DNA from: Mesorhizobium sp. J8
GTDB lineage: Bacteria; Pseudomonadota; Alphaproteobacteria; Rhizobiales; Rhizobiaceae
NCBI RefSeq assembly: GCF_016591715.1
Contig: NZ_AP024109.1
Span: 4,588,001-4,652,000, forward strand
Direction: 5' to 3'
Length of the DNA stretch: 64,000 nt
Below are positions 34,557-46,090 of the stretch, piece by piece. The first letter of the stretch is position 1. Each line of letters starts with the position of its first letter. The position numbers and the translations under genes are program-made. The notes under the pieces were generated by a model. That model had not been told where the DNA came from. It saw nothing but the letters and a program-made list of their open reading frames with translations, and did no database searches.

Positions 34557-35531
34557 TTAAGTTGCAGTCGCTTGCGCCCGGCCAGGCACGGTCGTCGCTT
34601 CGCCGCGCTCAGCCAGGAACTTTTGGATTTCCGTGTCGGTCGGCGCCGAAGACCCGCCGTGGCGGGTAACCGAAAGCGCTGCGGCCGCATTGGCATAGCG
34701 GGCCGCCTCGCAAGGCGACATGCCGTGCGAAAGACCACTGACGAAGGCGCCGATATGCGTGTCGCCGGCTCCGTTCGTATCGACGGCCTCCACTTCGAAA
34801 CCAGGCACCGCGCGGGTGCCGCCATCGGCCATGCGGACGAGGCAGCCATGCGCACCGGCGCGGATGACTACGCCTTCAGCGCCGGGGCAATGCTCGGCGA
34901 GCAACCGGATGGCGACGGTCTGGGCATCGCCGGCGCCTGCTATTTCGGCGGCCTCATTGGTGTTGCAGCTCAGCCACGTCGTGCGGGCCAGCACCCTGTC
35001 CAGGATCGGCCGCGGAATGTCGGCGATCACCGGCGTCGGATCGAAGACGAAAGGGACGCCGGCGGGCAGCGCCTCGATCCAGTCGGCAAGCGCATCGCGG
35101 CTGCCGGGATAGCTCAGCGTGTACCCCGAGGTGAAAACCCAATCGCCGGGAACGACTTGCACCGGCTTCATCATGTCCGGCGTGAGCCGGCTCTCGGCGC
35201 CCGGCCAGGAGACGAAGGTGCGCTCCGCGTCGCCGCTGATCATGGCGACGCAATTGCCGCTGTCCATCAAGGGCGACGGCGGCGTCAGCGTCTCGATGCC
35301 TTCGGCCGCGAAAGCGGCGCGCAGGAAGTCTCCGTCCGGCCCGGTGCCGAGCTGGCCACCGAACACAACCTTCATGCCGGTGCGGCTTGCCGCGGCCATC
35401 ATGTTGAAACCGCCGCCGGCAACCCGCGCGTAGGCTGACGCAGTCTTTTCCGTGCCGGCCGCCGGCACGGCGTCGATGCGGTAGACATAGTCGACCACGG
35501 CGCTGCCGACATGGACGAGCCGCCCGCTCAT
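34557..35531 (-). CDS. PfkB-family carbohydrate/nucleoside kinase
   Basis: A 324-residue kinase. The N-terminal substrate signature is present (VGSAVVDYVYRID, then AGGGFNMMAAASRTG), and the C-terminal ATP/anion-hole signature DTNGAGDTHIGAF includes the catalytic Asp. Family members phosphorylate ribose, adenosine, fructose and related sugars. The start overlaps the stop of the ADP-ribosylglycohydrolase gene (ATGA), so the two enzymes are coupled; hydrolysis of an N-glycoside to release a ribose-like sugar, then phosphorylation, is a coherent inference. Confidence 0.88.
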   Translation of the reverse strand: MSGRLVHVGSAVVDYVYRIDAVPAAGTEKTASAYARVAGGGFNMMAAASRTGMKVVFGGQLGTGPDGDFLRAAFAAEGIETLTPPSPLMDSGNCVAMISGDAERTFVSWPGAESRLTPDMMKPVQVVPGDWVFTSGYTLSYPGSRDALADWIEALPAGVPFVFDPTPVIADIPRPILDRVLARTTWLSCNTNEAAEIAGAGDAQTVAIRLLAEHCPGAEGVVIRAGAHGCLVRMADGGTRAVPGFEVEAVDTNGAGDTHIGAFVSGLSHGMSPCEAARYANAAAALSVTRHGGSSAPTDTEIQKFLAERGEATTVPGRAQATAT

Positions 35532-36559
35532 GCGGCGTCCTCCTTGCCAGAACCAGTCTTGGAGCGGCGCGCCGCGACCAGATCGGCCGTCAGCACGCGG
35601 ACCTCCGCGATGTCGATGCCCTTCAGTTCCGCAACGCGATCCTGCGGTAGCTTCGACAGACCGGCGCAGGCGCCGGCCATGCCGGCGGCGATAGCGCCGA
35701 TCGTGTCGGTATCGCCGCCGAGATTGGCCGCGATGACGGCAGCCCGCCATGCATCACCTTGGGCGACCTCCAGCACCGCGAACGCGGCCGGCACCGATTC
35801 CTGGCTGGCCACGCCGGTGCCGATCAGGTCGACGATCAGCTTGACGGCTTCCTTCTCCGCCTTGCCGCGGACAAGCTCCTGCGCCCAAAGAATGCGCGCA
35901 GCGATGTCGCCGCCGGTGACCCAATGGCCGAGCGTAGCGCCAAGCCTTGCCGCCGCGACCGCATGGCCGGAAGCGGCACGCCAATCGCCGCCCGAAATGC
36001 CAAGGCTGACCGCGGCGGCAACGGCACTGGCGGAGGCTATTGCGATCGAGGTGTTGTGGGTGGCCCGGCAGGTTTCCGCGACTTTGGCGACCAGGCCATC
36101 GAGCGGCTCCGGCGGCATCATGATGCCGACCGGCGCGATGCGCATCGCCGCGCCATTGGTATCGCCGCCGCGCCCGGCCTCCTCGGCCGGAACGCCGCTG
36201 TTGATGGCGTCGATGGCGCGCTTGGTCGACGGTCCAAGCAGGTCGTAGCTGCCGCGCGCCTTGACATCGCGCTCCCAGTCGAGCAGCGCGTTGACCCAGC
36301 GCGCATGGTCGAAGCGCTCGCCGGACTCGGCCAGGATGCGGCCAAGCAGCAGCGCCTGTTCGGTATCGTCGGTGATCGCGCCGGCGGGCAGCCCTTTTGA
36401 CACCGGGTGATCGGCGGCAGGTGGAACGAACTCCTCGACATGGCGGTAGAGCTCGGCGATGCGGACCGGCGACAGAAGCTGCGTCGGCATGCCCAGCGCA
36501 TCGCCCAGCGCCCCGCCGATCAGCGCGCCCATTGCCCTGTCGGTCCCGTCGGCCACCAT
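35528..36559 (-). CDS. ADP-ribosylglycohydrolase family protein
   Basis: A 343-residue all-alpha hydrolase of the DraG/ARH family. Dinuclear Mg ligands are present: T63-D64-D65 (ITDDTEQ) and D283, D285 (GGDTDTIGA), with the N-terminal GALIGGALGDALG signature. Family members cleave N- or O-glycosidic bonds of ADP-ribose. ATG at 36559 lies 2 bases after the regulator stop. No DraT or nif gene is near, so a nitrogenase role is not suggested; embedded in a transport operon with a PfkB kinase it more likely hydrolyses an imported ribosyl compound. Confidence 0.87.
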   Translation of the reverse strand: MVADGTDRAMGALIGGALGDALGMPTQLLSPVRIAELYRHVEEFVPPAADHPVSKGLPAGAITDDTEQALLLGRILAESGERFDHARWVNALLDWERDVKARGSYDLLGPSTKRAIDAINSGVPAEEAGRGGDTNGAAMRIAPVGIMMPPEPLDGLVAKVAETCRATHNTSIAIASASAVAAAVSLGISGGDWRAASGHAVAAARLGATLGHWVTGGDIAARILWAQELVRGKAEKEAVKLIVDLIGTGVASQESVPAAFAVLEVAQGDAWRAAVIAANLGGDTDTIGAIAAGMAGACAGLSKLPQDRVAELKGIDIAEVRVLTADLVAARRSKTGSGKEDAA

Positions 36560-36561
36560 GC

Positions 36562-37287
36562 TCAGAACTCCAGATGCAGCGCGAAATGCGCCGGGTTGAG
36601 GAGGCTGGTGACGAATTCGATGGCGCGTCCGTCGGCGGCGCGCGTCAGGCGGCGCGTGCGCAGGAAAGGCGTGCCCGGCGCGCAGGCGAGGATCGCGGCG
36701 TCTGCCGCGCTCAACATCTCGATGTCGACCCATTCCTCGCCGTGATCGGGCACGAGCCCTGCCCCGCGCAGCGTCTGGTGCAGCGTGCCTTCGCGCAGGC
36801 CGCGCAAGGGGATGTCTTCCAATTCTGGCGACAGCGGCAGGCGGCTGCGCTCGATCGAGATGGCGTGGCCGTCATCGGCATTGGTGCGGGCACGGTCGAC
36901 GGCGATGAAGGACGGGCTCTCGACGGCGAGCCTTGCCGCCAGTTCCGCGTCCTCGATGATCTCGAGCCGCAAGGTGCGGGTCTCGGCATTGGCGCCGGCA
37001 TTGGCAAGCGCGCGCGACCAGCCGATCGCATCGTCCACCGGCATGCCGTCGAAGGTGACGAAGGAGCCGATGCCGACCTTTGTGGTGATCAGGCCCCGGC
37101 TGGAGAGTTCCTCCAGCCCCTTGCGGACCGTGTTGCGGCTGACGGAGAAGCGCTGGACGAGCTCGTTCTCACTCTGCAGGCGGTCGCCGAAGCCGAGCAC
37201 GCCGGAGCGTATCTCATGCTCCAGAACCGTCGCGATCTGCTCGGGCTTGCCCGTGCCGGGTGAGAGCTGCATCGCGCGACGGGCCAT
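36562..37287 (-). CDS. GntR-family (HutC/UTRA type) transcriptional regulator
   Basis: A 241-residue regulator. Winged HTH at about 15-80 (ENELVQRFSVSRNTVRKGLEE within it), then a UTRA effector domain (ISIERSRLPL and the C-terminal FVTSLLNPAHFALHL strand). It is the first gene of the run 37287-30689, so it probably autoregulates the operon. Direct CCTGTTCAAT repeats lie immediately upstream. UTRA-type GntR proteins commonly sense sugar phosphates or histidine-like small molecules. Confidence 0.9.
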   Translation of the reverse strand: MARRAMQLSPGTGKPEQIATVLEHEIRSGVLGFGDRLQSENELVQRFSVSRNTVRKGLEELSSRGLITTKVGIGSFVTFDGMPVDDAIGWSRALANAGANAETRTLRLEIIEDAELAARLAVESPSFIAVDRARTNADDGHAISIERSRLPLSPELEDIPLRGLREGTLHQTLRGAGLVPDHGEEWVDIEMLSAADAAILACAPGTPFLRTRRLTRAADGRAIEFVTSLLNPAHFALHLEF

Positions 37288-37294
37288 ATCGATA

Positions 37295-37327
37295 CCTGTT
37301 CAATGAACCTGTATAGTCCTGTTCAAT
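37295..37327. promoter_or_regulatory. Candidate GntR operator: direct repeats and palindrome
   Basis: CCTGTTCAAT occurs at 37295-37304 and 37318-37327, 23 bp apart (about two helical turns), and the first copy is part of the palindrome GTTCA-A-TGAAC (37298-37308). CCTGTATAG at 37308-37316 has its reverse complement at 37374-37382. All lie within 100 bp upstream of the GntR gene start, which fits autoregulation. Confidence 0.5.
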
Positions 37328-37454
37328 ATCGGATTTGAGTTGCAGCGTCAACGTTAGCGCCGTCTCCCCGTCTCTATACAGGAGAAGGTGGCGGCAGCCG
37401 GATGAGGGGCAGCGCCTGCCTCGGACAATTGGCAGCGCCGACGACAGCCGCAGA

Positions 37455-38225
37455 TCAGACGAAGAAGAACTCCTCGACGCGCTGCTTGGCCTGCCGCAGC
37501 ACCGGCAGGATGTCGCGCTCCATCGCTTCGACCGAGAAACGCACCGACTGCGTCGAGACATTGATGGCGGCGACGGTGCCGCCGGAGCGATCGACGATCG
37601 GCACCGCGATCGATCGCAGGCCGAGCTCCAGCTCCTCGTCGACGATGGCGAAGCCATCGGCCCGTGCCTTCTCGATGGCCTTGCCGAGCGCGGCGCGGCC
37701 GGTGATCGTCTTGGGCGTTCGCCGCTCGATCGTCGCTTGCGCCAGGAAGGTCTGCAACTCGTCCGCCGCAAGGCCGGAAAGCAGCACCCGCCCCATCGAC
37801 GTGCAATAGGCCGGCAGCCTGGTGCCGACATCGAGCGCCACATTCAGGATGCGCCGCCCGGGGATGCGCGCAACATAGACGACATCCTCGCCCGACAGCA
37901 CCGCCGCGTTGCAGGCTTCATCGAATTTGCCGGCCACCTCGCGCATGATGGGTGCGGCGAAGGTCCAGAGCGAGGCGCCGCCGAGCCAGGTCCGCGCGAC
38001 GGTCAAAAGGCGCGGCGACAGCGAGAACAGCCGGCCGGACTGCGTCGCATAGCCCGTGGCGACCAATGTCAGCAGAAAGCGGCGGGCGCCCGCGCGGGTG
38101 AGGTCGGCCTCTTCGGCCATTTCGGTCAGCGTCATGCCGGCCGGATGGCGCGCGAGGATCTCCATCACCGTAAGGCCGCGTTCCAGCGAGCCGACGTGGT
38201 CGCGCGAAATGGATTCTTCTTCCAC
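37455..38225 (-). CDS. pcaR: IclR-family regulator of the beta-ketoadipate pathway (PcaR-like)
   Basis: A 256-residue IclR-family regulator: N-terminal winged HTH (SLERGLTVMEILARHPAGMT, MAEEADLTRAGARRFL) and an effector domain ending VLRQAKQRVEEFF. Residues LPAYCTSMGRVLLSGL are typical of the PcaR/PcaU/PobR group. GTG at 38225 follows GGGAGG. It is divergent from pcaIJF, as pcaR is in Sinorhizobium and Agrobacterium, with a palindrome in the 102-bp gap. Beta-ketoadipate is the expected inducer by family knowledge. Confidence 0.9.
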   Translation of the reverse strand: MEEESISRDHVGSLERGLTVMEILARHPAGMTLTEMAEEADLTRAGARRFLLTLVATGYATQSGRLFSLSPRLLTVARTWLGGASLWTFAAPIMREVAGKFDEACNAAVLSGEDVVYVARIPGRRILNVALDVGTRLPAYCTSMGRVLLSGLAADELQTFLAQATIERRTPKTITGRAALGKAIEKARADGFAIVDEELELGLRSIAVPIVDRSGGTVAAINVSTQSVRFSVEAMERDILPVLRQAKQRVEEFFFV

Positions 38226-38294
38226 GGGCGCCTCCCAGGCCGGCGTTGACTCGATGCAAAGGTTGGAGTTAAAAGTATCTCATATAAAACAGAT

Positions 38295-38309
38295 GTTCGC
38301 AATACGAAC
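38295..38309. promoter_or_regulatory. Candidate PcaR operator
   Basis: GTTCG-CAATA-CGAAC is a perfect 5-5-5 palindrome 18 bp upstream of the pcaI start and 69 bp upstream of pcaR. Its form resembles the GTTCGATAATCG-type boxes known for PcaU/PobR/PcaR-like IclR regulators. A possible promoter lies just upstream (TTGACT at 38246-38251, TTAAAA at 38269-38274). Confidence 0.55.
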
Positions 38310-38327
38310 TTTTCACGGAGCCTGGAG

Positions 38328-39185
38328 ATGGTCAAGTTCCTGCCGCTGACAGAGGCGGTCGCGGAAAACCTGCATGACGGCGACACGGTCGCCTTCGAGG
38401 GCTTCACCCATCTGATTCCCACCGCCGCCGCGCATGAGGCGATCCGCCAGGGCTTTCGCGACCTGACGCTGATCCGCATGACGCCCGACCTGATCTACGA
38501 CCAGATGATCGGCATGGGCATGGCGAGAAAGGTCGTCTTCTCCTATGTCGGCAATCCTGGCGTCGGCCTGCTCAGGCGCGCCCGCGACGCCATCGAGAAC
38601 GGGTTTCCGCGCGCCGTCGAGGTCGAGGAGCACAGCCATGCCGGCATGGCCAACGCTTATGAGGCGGGCGCGGCCGGCCTGCCTTGCGCGGTGTTCCGCG
38701 GCTATCGCGGCGCCGGTCTCGCCTCGGTCAACCCCAACATCAGATCGGTCACCTGCCCGTTCACCGGCGAGGTGCTGGCCGCCGTCCCGGCGATAAGGCC
38801 GGACGTCACCTTCATCCATGCGCAGAAGGCGGACCGCAAAGGCAATGTGCTGGTCGAGGGCATCATCGGCATCCAGAAGGAAGCGGTGCTGGCTGCGAAG
38901 CGCGCGGTCGTGACGGTCGAGGAAGTGGTCGACAATTTCGACGACCTCCATCCCAACCTCACCGTGCTGCCAAGCTGGACGATCGCGGCGATCTCCATCG
39001 TGCCGGGCGGTTCGCATCCCTCCTACACGCATGGCTACTACGAGCGCGACAACGCTGCCTATCTCGAATGGGACGAGATCGCCGCCGACCGCGACCGTTT
39101 CCAGGCGTGGATCCAGAAGAACGTCATCGAGAGCAGCGCCGACGACTTTGCCAGCCGCGTCGAGCATCTGAGGAAAGCCGCATGA
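38328..39185 (+). CDS. pcaI: 3-oxoadipate CoA-transferase subunit A
   Basis: 285 residues, alpha subunit of the class I CoA-transferase that converts 3-oxoadipate and succinyl-CoA to 3-oxoadipyl-CoA and succinate. Family marks are HDGDTVAFEGFTHLIPTAA near the N-terminus and AGLASVNPNI in the middle. The start follows GGAG and is divergent from pcaR. The stop overlaps pcaJ (ATGA), so the subunits are coupled. It is the longer (rhizobial/actinobacterial) type of alpha subunit. Confidence 0.94.
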   Translation: MVKFLPLTEAVAENLHDGDTVAFEGFTHLIPTAAAHEAIRQGFRDLTLIRMTPDLIYDQMIGMGMARKVVFSYVGNPGVGLLRRARDAIENGFPRAVEVEEHSHAGMANAYEAGAAGLPCAVFRGYRGAGLASVNPNIRSVTCPFTGEVLAAVPAIRPDVTFIHAQKADRKGNVLVEGIIGIQKEAVLAAKRAVVTVEEVVDNFDDLHPNLTVLPSWTIAAISIVPGGSHPSYTHGYYERDNAAYLEWDEIAADRDRFQAWIQKNVIESSADDFASRVEHLRKAA

Positions 39186-39985
39186 GCGACGCGAAAAATA
39201 TGGGCTTCAGCCCGAACGAGATGATGACGATTGCCGCCAGCCGCGCCTTGAAAAGCGACGATGTCTGCTTCGTCGGCATCGGCGCGCCGTCGGCCGCCTG
39301 CAACGTCGCGCGGCTGACGCATGCGCCCGACATCACGCTGATCTACGAGAGCGGCACCATCGGCACCGCGCCCGATGTCTTGCCGCTGTCGATCGGCGAC
39401 GGCGAATTGTGCGAGACGGCGGTCACCACCGTCGCGGTGCCGGAGATGTTTCGCTACTGGCTGCAGGGCGGGCGCATCTCGATCGGCTTCCTGGGCGCCG
39501 CTCAGCTCGACAAGTTCGGCAACATCAACACCACCGTCATCGGCGACTATGCACATCCCAAGACCCGCCTGCCCGGCGGCGGCGGCGCGCCGGAGATCGC
39601 CACCTCGTCGAAACAGGTCTACATCACCATGGCCCAGTCGAAGCGCGGCATGGTCGAGAAGATCGACTTCTTCACCTCCTTCGGCCATGGCGACGGCGGC
39701 GATCATCGCCAGCGGCTTGGCATCGACACCGCCGGGCCGACGCTTTTGATCACCGACCTCGCCATCTGGAAGCCGGACCCCGTGACCAAGGAATTCACCG
39801 TGGTGTCGCTGCATCCAGGCGTCACGCGCACGCAGGTGCAGGAGACCTGTGGCTGGGTCGTAAAATTCGCGGAGGCCCTTGACCAGACGCCGGCGCCGAC
39901 GGAACTCGAGCTGAAGACATTGCGCGACCTGCAGGCCCGCACCAAGGCGGCGCATCAAGGAACCGCGAAAGGGAAAGCTGCCTAG
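39182..39985 (+). CDS. pcaJ: 3-oxoadipate CoA-transferase subunit B
   Basis: 267 residues, beta subunit carrying the catalytic glutamate in LIYESGTIGTAPD (about residue 55), which forms the CoA thioester. GGGGAPEIATSS is the glycine loop of the family. The ATG overlaps pcaI by 4 bp, and the stop is immediately followed by the pcaF ATG. Confidence 0.94.
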   Translation: MSDAKNMGFSPNEMMTIAASRALKSDDVCFVGIGAPSAACNVARLTHAPDITLIYESGTIGTAPDVLPLSIGDGELCETAVTTVAVPEMFRYWLQGGRISIGFLGAAQLDKFGNINTTVIGDYAHPKTRLPGGGGAPEIATSSKQVYITMAQSKRGMVEKIDFFTSFGHGDGGDHRQRLGIDTAGPTLLITDLAIWKPDPVTKEFTVVSLHPGVTRTQVQETCGWVVKFAEALDQTPAPTELELKTLRDLQARTKAAHQGTAKGKAA

Positions 39986-41191
<1,206 letters not shown>

Positions 41192-41200
41192 CCGGTCGGA

Positions 41201-43425
<2,225 letters not shown>

Positions 43426-43435
43426 GGCGCCACGG

Positions 43436-44050
43436 TCAACTGTCGAAGAAGACCGTCTCCTTCTCGCCCTGCAAATGGATGTCGAAGACGTAAGCATCGC
43501 CCTGGCGCTCGGCGATCAGCGTCGGCACCCGAACGCGATGTTCGATGCGGGCAAGGATCGGGTCCTCGGCATTGGCCTTCTCCTCGTCGGAGAAGTAGAG
43601 CCTGGTGCTGAGGCCGATATTGATGCCGCGCGCCACGATCCACAGCGTGATGTGCGGCGCCATCAGCCGGCCGTCGCGAAACGGCACGCGGCCCGGCTTG
43701 ATCGTCCGGAACAGGCAGACGCCCGTTTCCATGTCGGTCGGCTGCCGGCCCCATCCAGGGAAATTCGGATCGGCGGCGCCGCGCAATTCCGACGGCGAAT
43801 TGTAGAGCCCGTCGGCGTCCGCCTGCCAGATCTCGATCAGCGCATCCTTGAGCGGCATGCCGGTGCCGTCGAGCACGCGGATGCGCAGCTCGATGCGCTC
43901 GCCCTTGGTCTCGCCATTGAGCATCGTCGAGCCAAGGTCGTTCGTATAGACGCCGCCGATACCGCAGAAATTGGGCGTCAGCCCGATATGCACGTAAGGG
44001 CCCGCGGTCTGCGAAGGGCTTTCCTTCAACCGGTCGAGCGACTGCGCCAT
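43436..44050 (-). CDS. pcaG: Protocatechuate 3,4-dioxygenase alpha subunit
   Basis: 204 residues, the non-iron subunit of the intradiol dioxygenase. Intradiol family pattern LIEIWQADADGLYNSP, then GWGRQPTDMETG and APHITLWIVARGINIG. It starts with an overlap to the pcaH stop (TGATG). Pairs with PcaH to form the catalytic protomer. Confidence 0.94.
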   Translation of the reverse strand: MAQSLDRLKESPSQTAGPYVHIGLTPNFCGIGGVYTNDLGSTMLNGETKGERIELRIRVLDGTGMPLKDALIEIWQADADGLYNSPSELRGAADPNFPGWGRQPTDMETGVCLFRTIKPGRVPFRDGRLMAPHITLWIVARGINIGLSTRLYFSDEEKANAEDPILARIEHRVRVPTLIAERQGDAYVFDIHLQGEKETVFFDS

Positions 44051-44802
44051 CAATTGCCCTCCGGCCTGTTCTCGAACAACGTCGAGCGGCGCCCGCGCAG
44101 CACGATGTCGAACTTGTAGGCGAGCGCATCCATCGGGATGGTCGACTGCATGTCGAGCGCGGCGATCAGCGCCTCGACCGCTTCCCTGTTGGAAATGCCG
44201 CCGACGATCGGACAACGCCAGATCAGCGGATCGCCCTCGAAATACATCTGTGTGATCAGTCGCTGCGCGAAGCCGTGGCCGAACACGGAAAAATGGATAT
44301 GCGCCGGCCGCCAGTCGTTCGGCCCGTTCGGCCACGGATAGGGCCCGGGCCTGACCGTGCGAAAGGCGTAGCTGCCGTCTTCGCCGGTGATCGTGCGGCC
44401 GCAGCCGCCGAAATTCGGATCGAGGGGGGCGAGATAGGCGTCCTTCTTGTGACGGTAGCGGCCGCCGGCATTGGCCTGCCAGAATTCGAGCAGCACGCCA
44501 GGCACGCCCTTGCCCCGCTCGTCGAGCACGCGTCCATGGACGATGATGCGCTCGCCGAGGGCGCTTTCGCCAGGCCTGGCGAAATTATGGATCAGGTCGT
44601 TGTCGAGCTCGCCGAGCATCGCGTGCCCGAAGACCGGTCCGGTCAGTTCTGACAGCGTGTTGTCGAATGCCACCAATGCCCGTTGCGGCGAGCGCAGCAC
44701 CGAGCTCTTGTAGTTCGGCGTGAAGGCGGCCGGATGCCACTGGCGGTCGCGCTGGAAGAAGGCGCCGGTCTCCGGTGAATGGTTCGAGCCTCGCTCAGCC
44801 AT
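44050..44802 (-). CDS. pcaH: Protocatechuate 3,4-dioxygenase beta subunit
   Basis: 250 residues, the Fe(III) subunit that cleaves protocatechuate to beta-carboxy-cis,cis-muconate. The four iron ligands are seen at Y116, Y155, H168 and H170, matching Pseudomonas Y408, Y447, H460 and H462 at a constant offset of 292; the Arg of WRPAHIH is also kept. The ATG at 44802 overlaps pcaC by 8 bp. Confidence 0.95.
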   Translation of the reverse strand: MAERGSNHSPETGAFFQRDRQWHPAAFTPNYKSSVLRSPQRALVAFDNTLSELTGPVFGHAMLGELDNDLIHNFARPGESALGERIIVHGRVLDERGKGVPGVLLEFWQANAGGRYRHKKDAYLAPLDPNFGGCGRTITGEDGSYAFRTVRPGPYPWPNGPNDWRPAHIHFSVFGHGFAQRLITQMYFEGDPLIWRCPIVGGISNREAVEALIAALDMQSTIPMDALAYKFDIVLRGRRSTLFENRPEGN

Positions 44803-45193
44803 GGGCGGCTCCGTCCATCTGCGCGAACACCTCCTTGGCAATCTTGAAGGCGCGGTTGGCTGCCGGCACGCCGGCATAGACCGCGACGTGCAGGAAGGCC
44901 TCGCAGATGTCGTCCCGCGTGGCGCCTGTATTGGCGGTGGCGCGCACATGCATGGCCACCTCGTCGTCATGGCCGAGCGCGGCAAGCAGGGCCAGCGTCA
45001 CGATCGAACGCTCACGCTTCGACCAGCCCGGCCGCGCCCATACCGTTCCCCAGGCGGCCTCGGTGATCAACTGCTGGAACGGCCGGTCGAAATCGGTCGC
45101 GGCATCCTCGGCACGGTCGACGTGGGGATCGCCAAGCACGGAGCGGCGGACCTCGAGACCCGTCCGGTAGCGGTTCTTCGTGACATCATCCAT
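44795..45193 (-). CDS. pcaC: 4-carboxymuconolactone decarboxylase
   Basis: A 132-residue decarboxylase, forming the enol-lactone. It has the PcaC pattern [21 protein letters not shown] and the catalytic-region [17 protein letters not shown]. It lacks the CxxC of AhpD-like relatives. Overlaps pcaD and pcaH by 8 bp on either side, which indicates a tightly coupled message. Confidence 0.94.
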   Translation of the reverse strand: MDDVTKNRYRTGLEVRRSVLGDPHVDRAEDAATDFDRPFQQLITEAAWGTVWARPGWSKRERSIVTLALLAALGHDDEVAMHVRATANTGATRDDICEAFLHVAVYAGVPAANRAFKIAKEVFAQMDGAAHG

Positions 45194-45998
45194 GGGCAGA
45201 CGTTTCCTCAGGCAACGAGGCGGCGAAATCCCGGATCAAGGTGACGAGCGCGTCGGGCTGCTCGATGCAAGGGATGTGCGCGGCATCGCGGATCACCTCG
45301 AAGCGCGCGCCGGGGATCAGCTCGGCCAGCGAGCGGACCAGATCCGGCGGAGTCGAGCCGTCCTGGTCGCCGACGACACAAAGCGTCGGCACCGCGATGC
45401 GCCGCGCCGCATCGGTGAGGTCGGCGTCGCGCACAGCCATGCATGTGCCGATGTAACCGGGCAGCGCCTGCCTGGTCAGCATGTTGCGGCAGCCGGCCAG
45501 ATCGGCCGCGCGTGCGGCGTGGAAACCCGGCGTGAACCAGACTTTCATGATTCCGTCGGCGATCACCTCGATGCCGTCGCGCTCCACGGTCGCGATGCGC
45601 GCGTTCCAGCTTTCGGCGGTGCCTATTTTGTGCGCTGTGTCGCTGAGGATCAGCGCCTCCACGCGTTTGGGATGGCGGGTATAGAGGCGCTGCGCGATCA
45701 GGCCGCCGACCGACAGGCCGCACAGCACGACCTTCCCGAAGCCGAAATGATCGATGAGGCCCATCAGGTCGTCGGCATGGTCGTCGATCGAGCGCACGCC
45801 GCCGCCGATATCCGACAACCCATGCCCGCGCTTGTCGTAGACGAGCATCGGCACTTCGCCGGCAAGCCGCGCGACGACGTCGTCCCAGATCCGGAAATCG
45901 GTGCCCAGCGAATTGATGAAGATGATCGGACGCGACGTGCCCGTCGCCTCGATGTAGCGGTGATGCAGCGTCACGCCGCCTATGCTGACGAATGGCAC
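45186..45998 (-). CDS. pcaD: 3-oxoadipate enol-lactone hydrolase
   Basis: A 270-residue alpha/beta hydrolase giving 3-oxoadipate. The catalytic triad is Ser96 (GLSVGG), Asp in VGDQDG and His in AAHIPC. The GTG at 45998 is preferred: it gives the standard N-terminus (MPFVSIGG) and follows GGAGG at a spacing of 9; an ATG at 46022 lies within the duplicated leader. First gene of pcaDCHGB-pobA, transcribed from the PcaQ promoter at 46018-46084. Confidence 0.92.
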   Translation of the reverse strand: MPFVSIGGVTLHHRYIEATGTSRPIIFINSLGTDFRIWDDVVARLAGEVPMLVYDKRGHGLSDIGGGVRSIDDHADDLMGLIDHFGFGKVVLCGLSVGGLIAQRLYTRHPKRVEALILSDTAHKIGTAESWNARIATVERDGIEVIADGIMKVWFTPGFHAARAADLAGCRNMLTRQALPGYIGTCMAVRDADLTDAARRIAVPTLCVVGDQDGSTPPDLVRSLAELIPGARFEVIRDAAHIPCIEQPDALVTLIRDFAASLPEETSAHG

Positions 45999-46017
45999 GA
46001 TCTCGATCCTCCAAAGC

Positions 46018-46084
46018 CACATTGCACCAGCGGTTTGGTTCGGTAAAATGATATTTTGCGGCGTTTCATTAACTCTGAGGTTAT
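46018..46084 (-). promoter_or_regulatory. PcaQ-box promoter/leader of pcaDCHGB-pobA (copy 1 of a duplicated element)
   Basis: On the minus strand the element opens with ATAACC-TCAG-AGTTAA (46084-46069), one mismatch from the published PcaQ box ATAACC-N4-GGTTAA. It continues, without gaps, as a 67-bp sequence that is 57/67 identical to the element at 47035-47101, including a 29-bp perfect run. An AAAAT-N3-ATTTT palindrome sits 12 bp past the box. The pcaD GTG is 20 bp beyond its end. Confidence 0.8.
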
Positions 46085-46090
46085 CGAACC

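Noticed and set aside
35528..36559. DraG, regulator of nitrogenase by de-ADP-ribosylation
   Set aside because: No draT or nif gene is present and the gene is embedded in a transport operon with a kinase.
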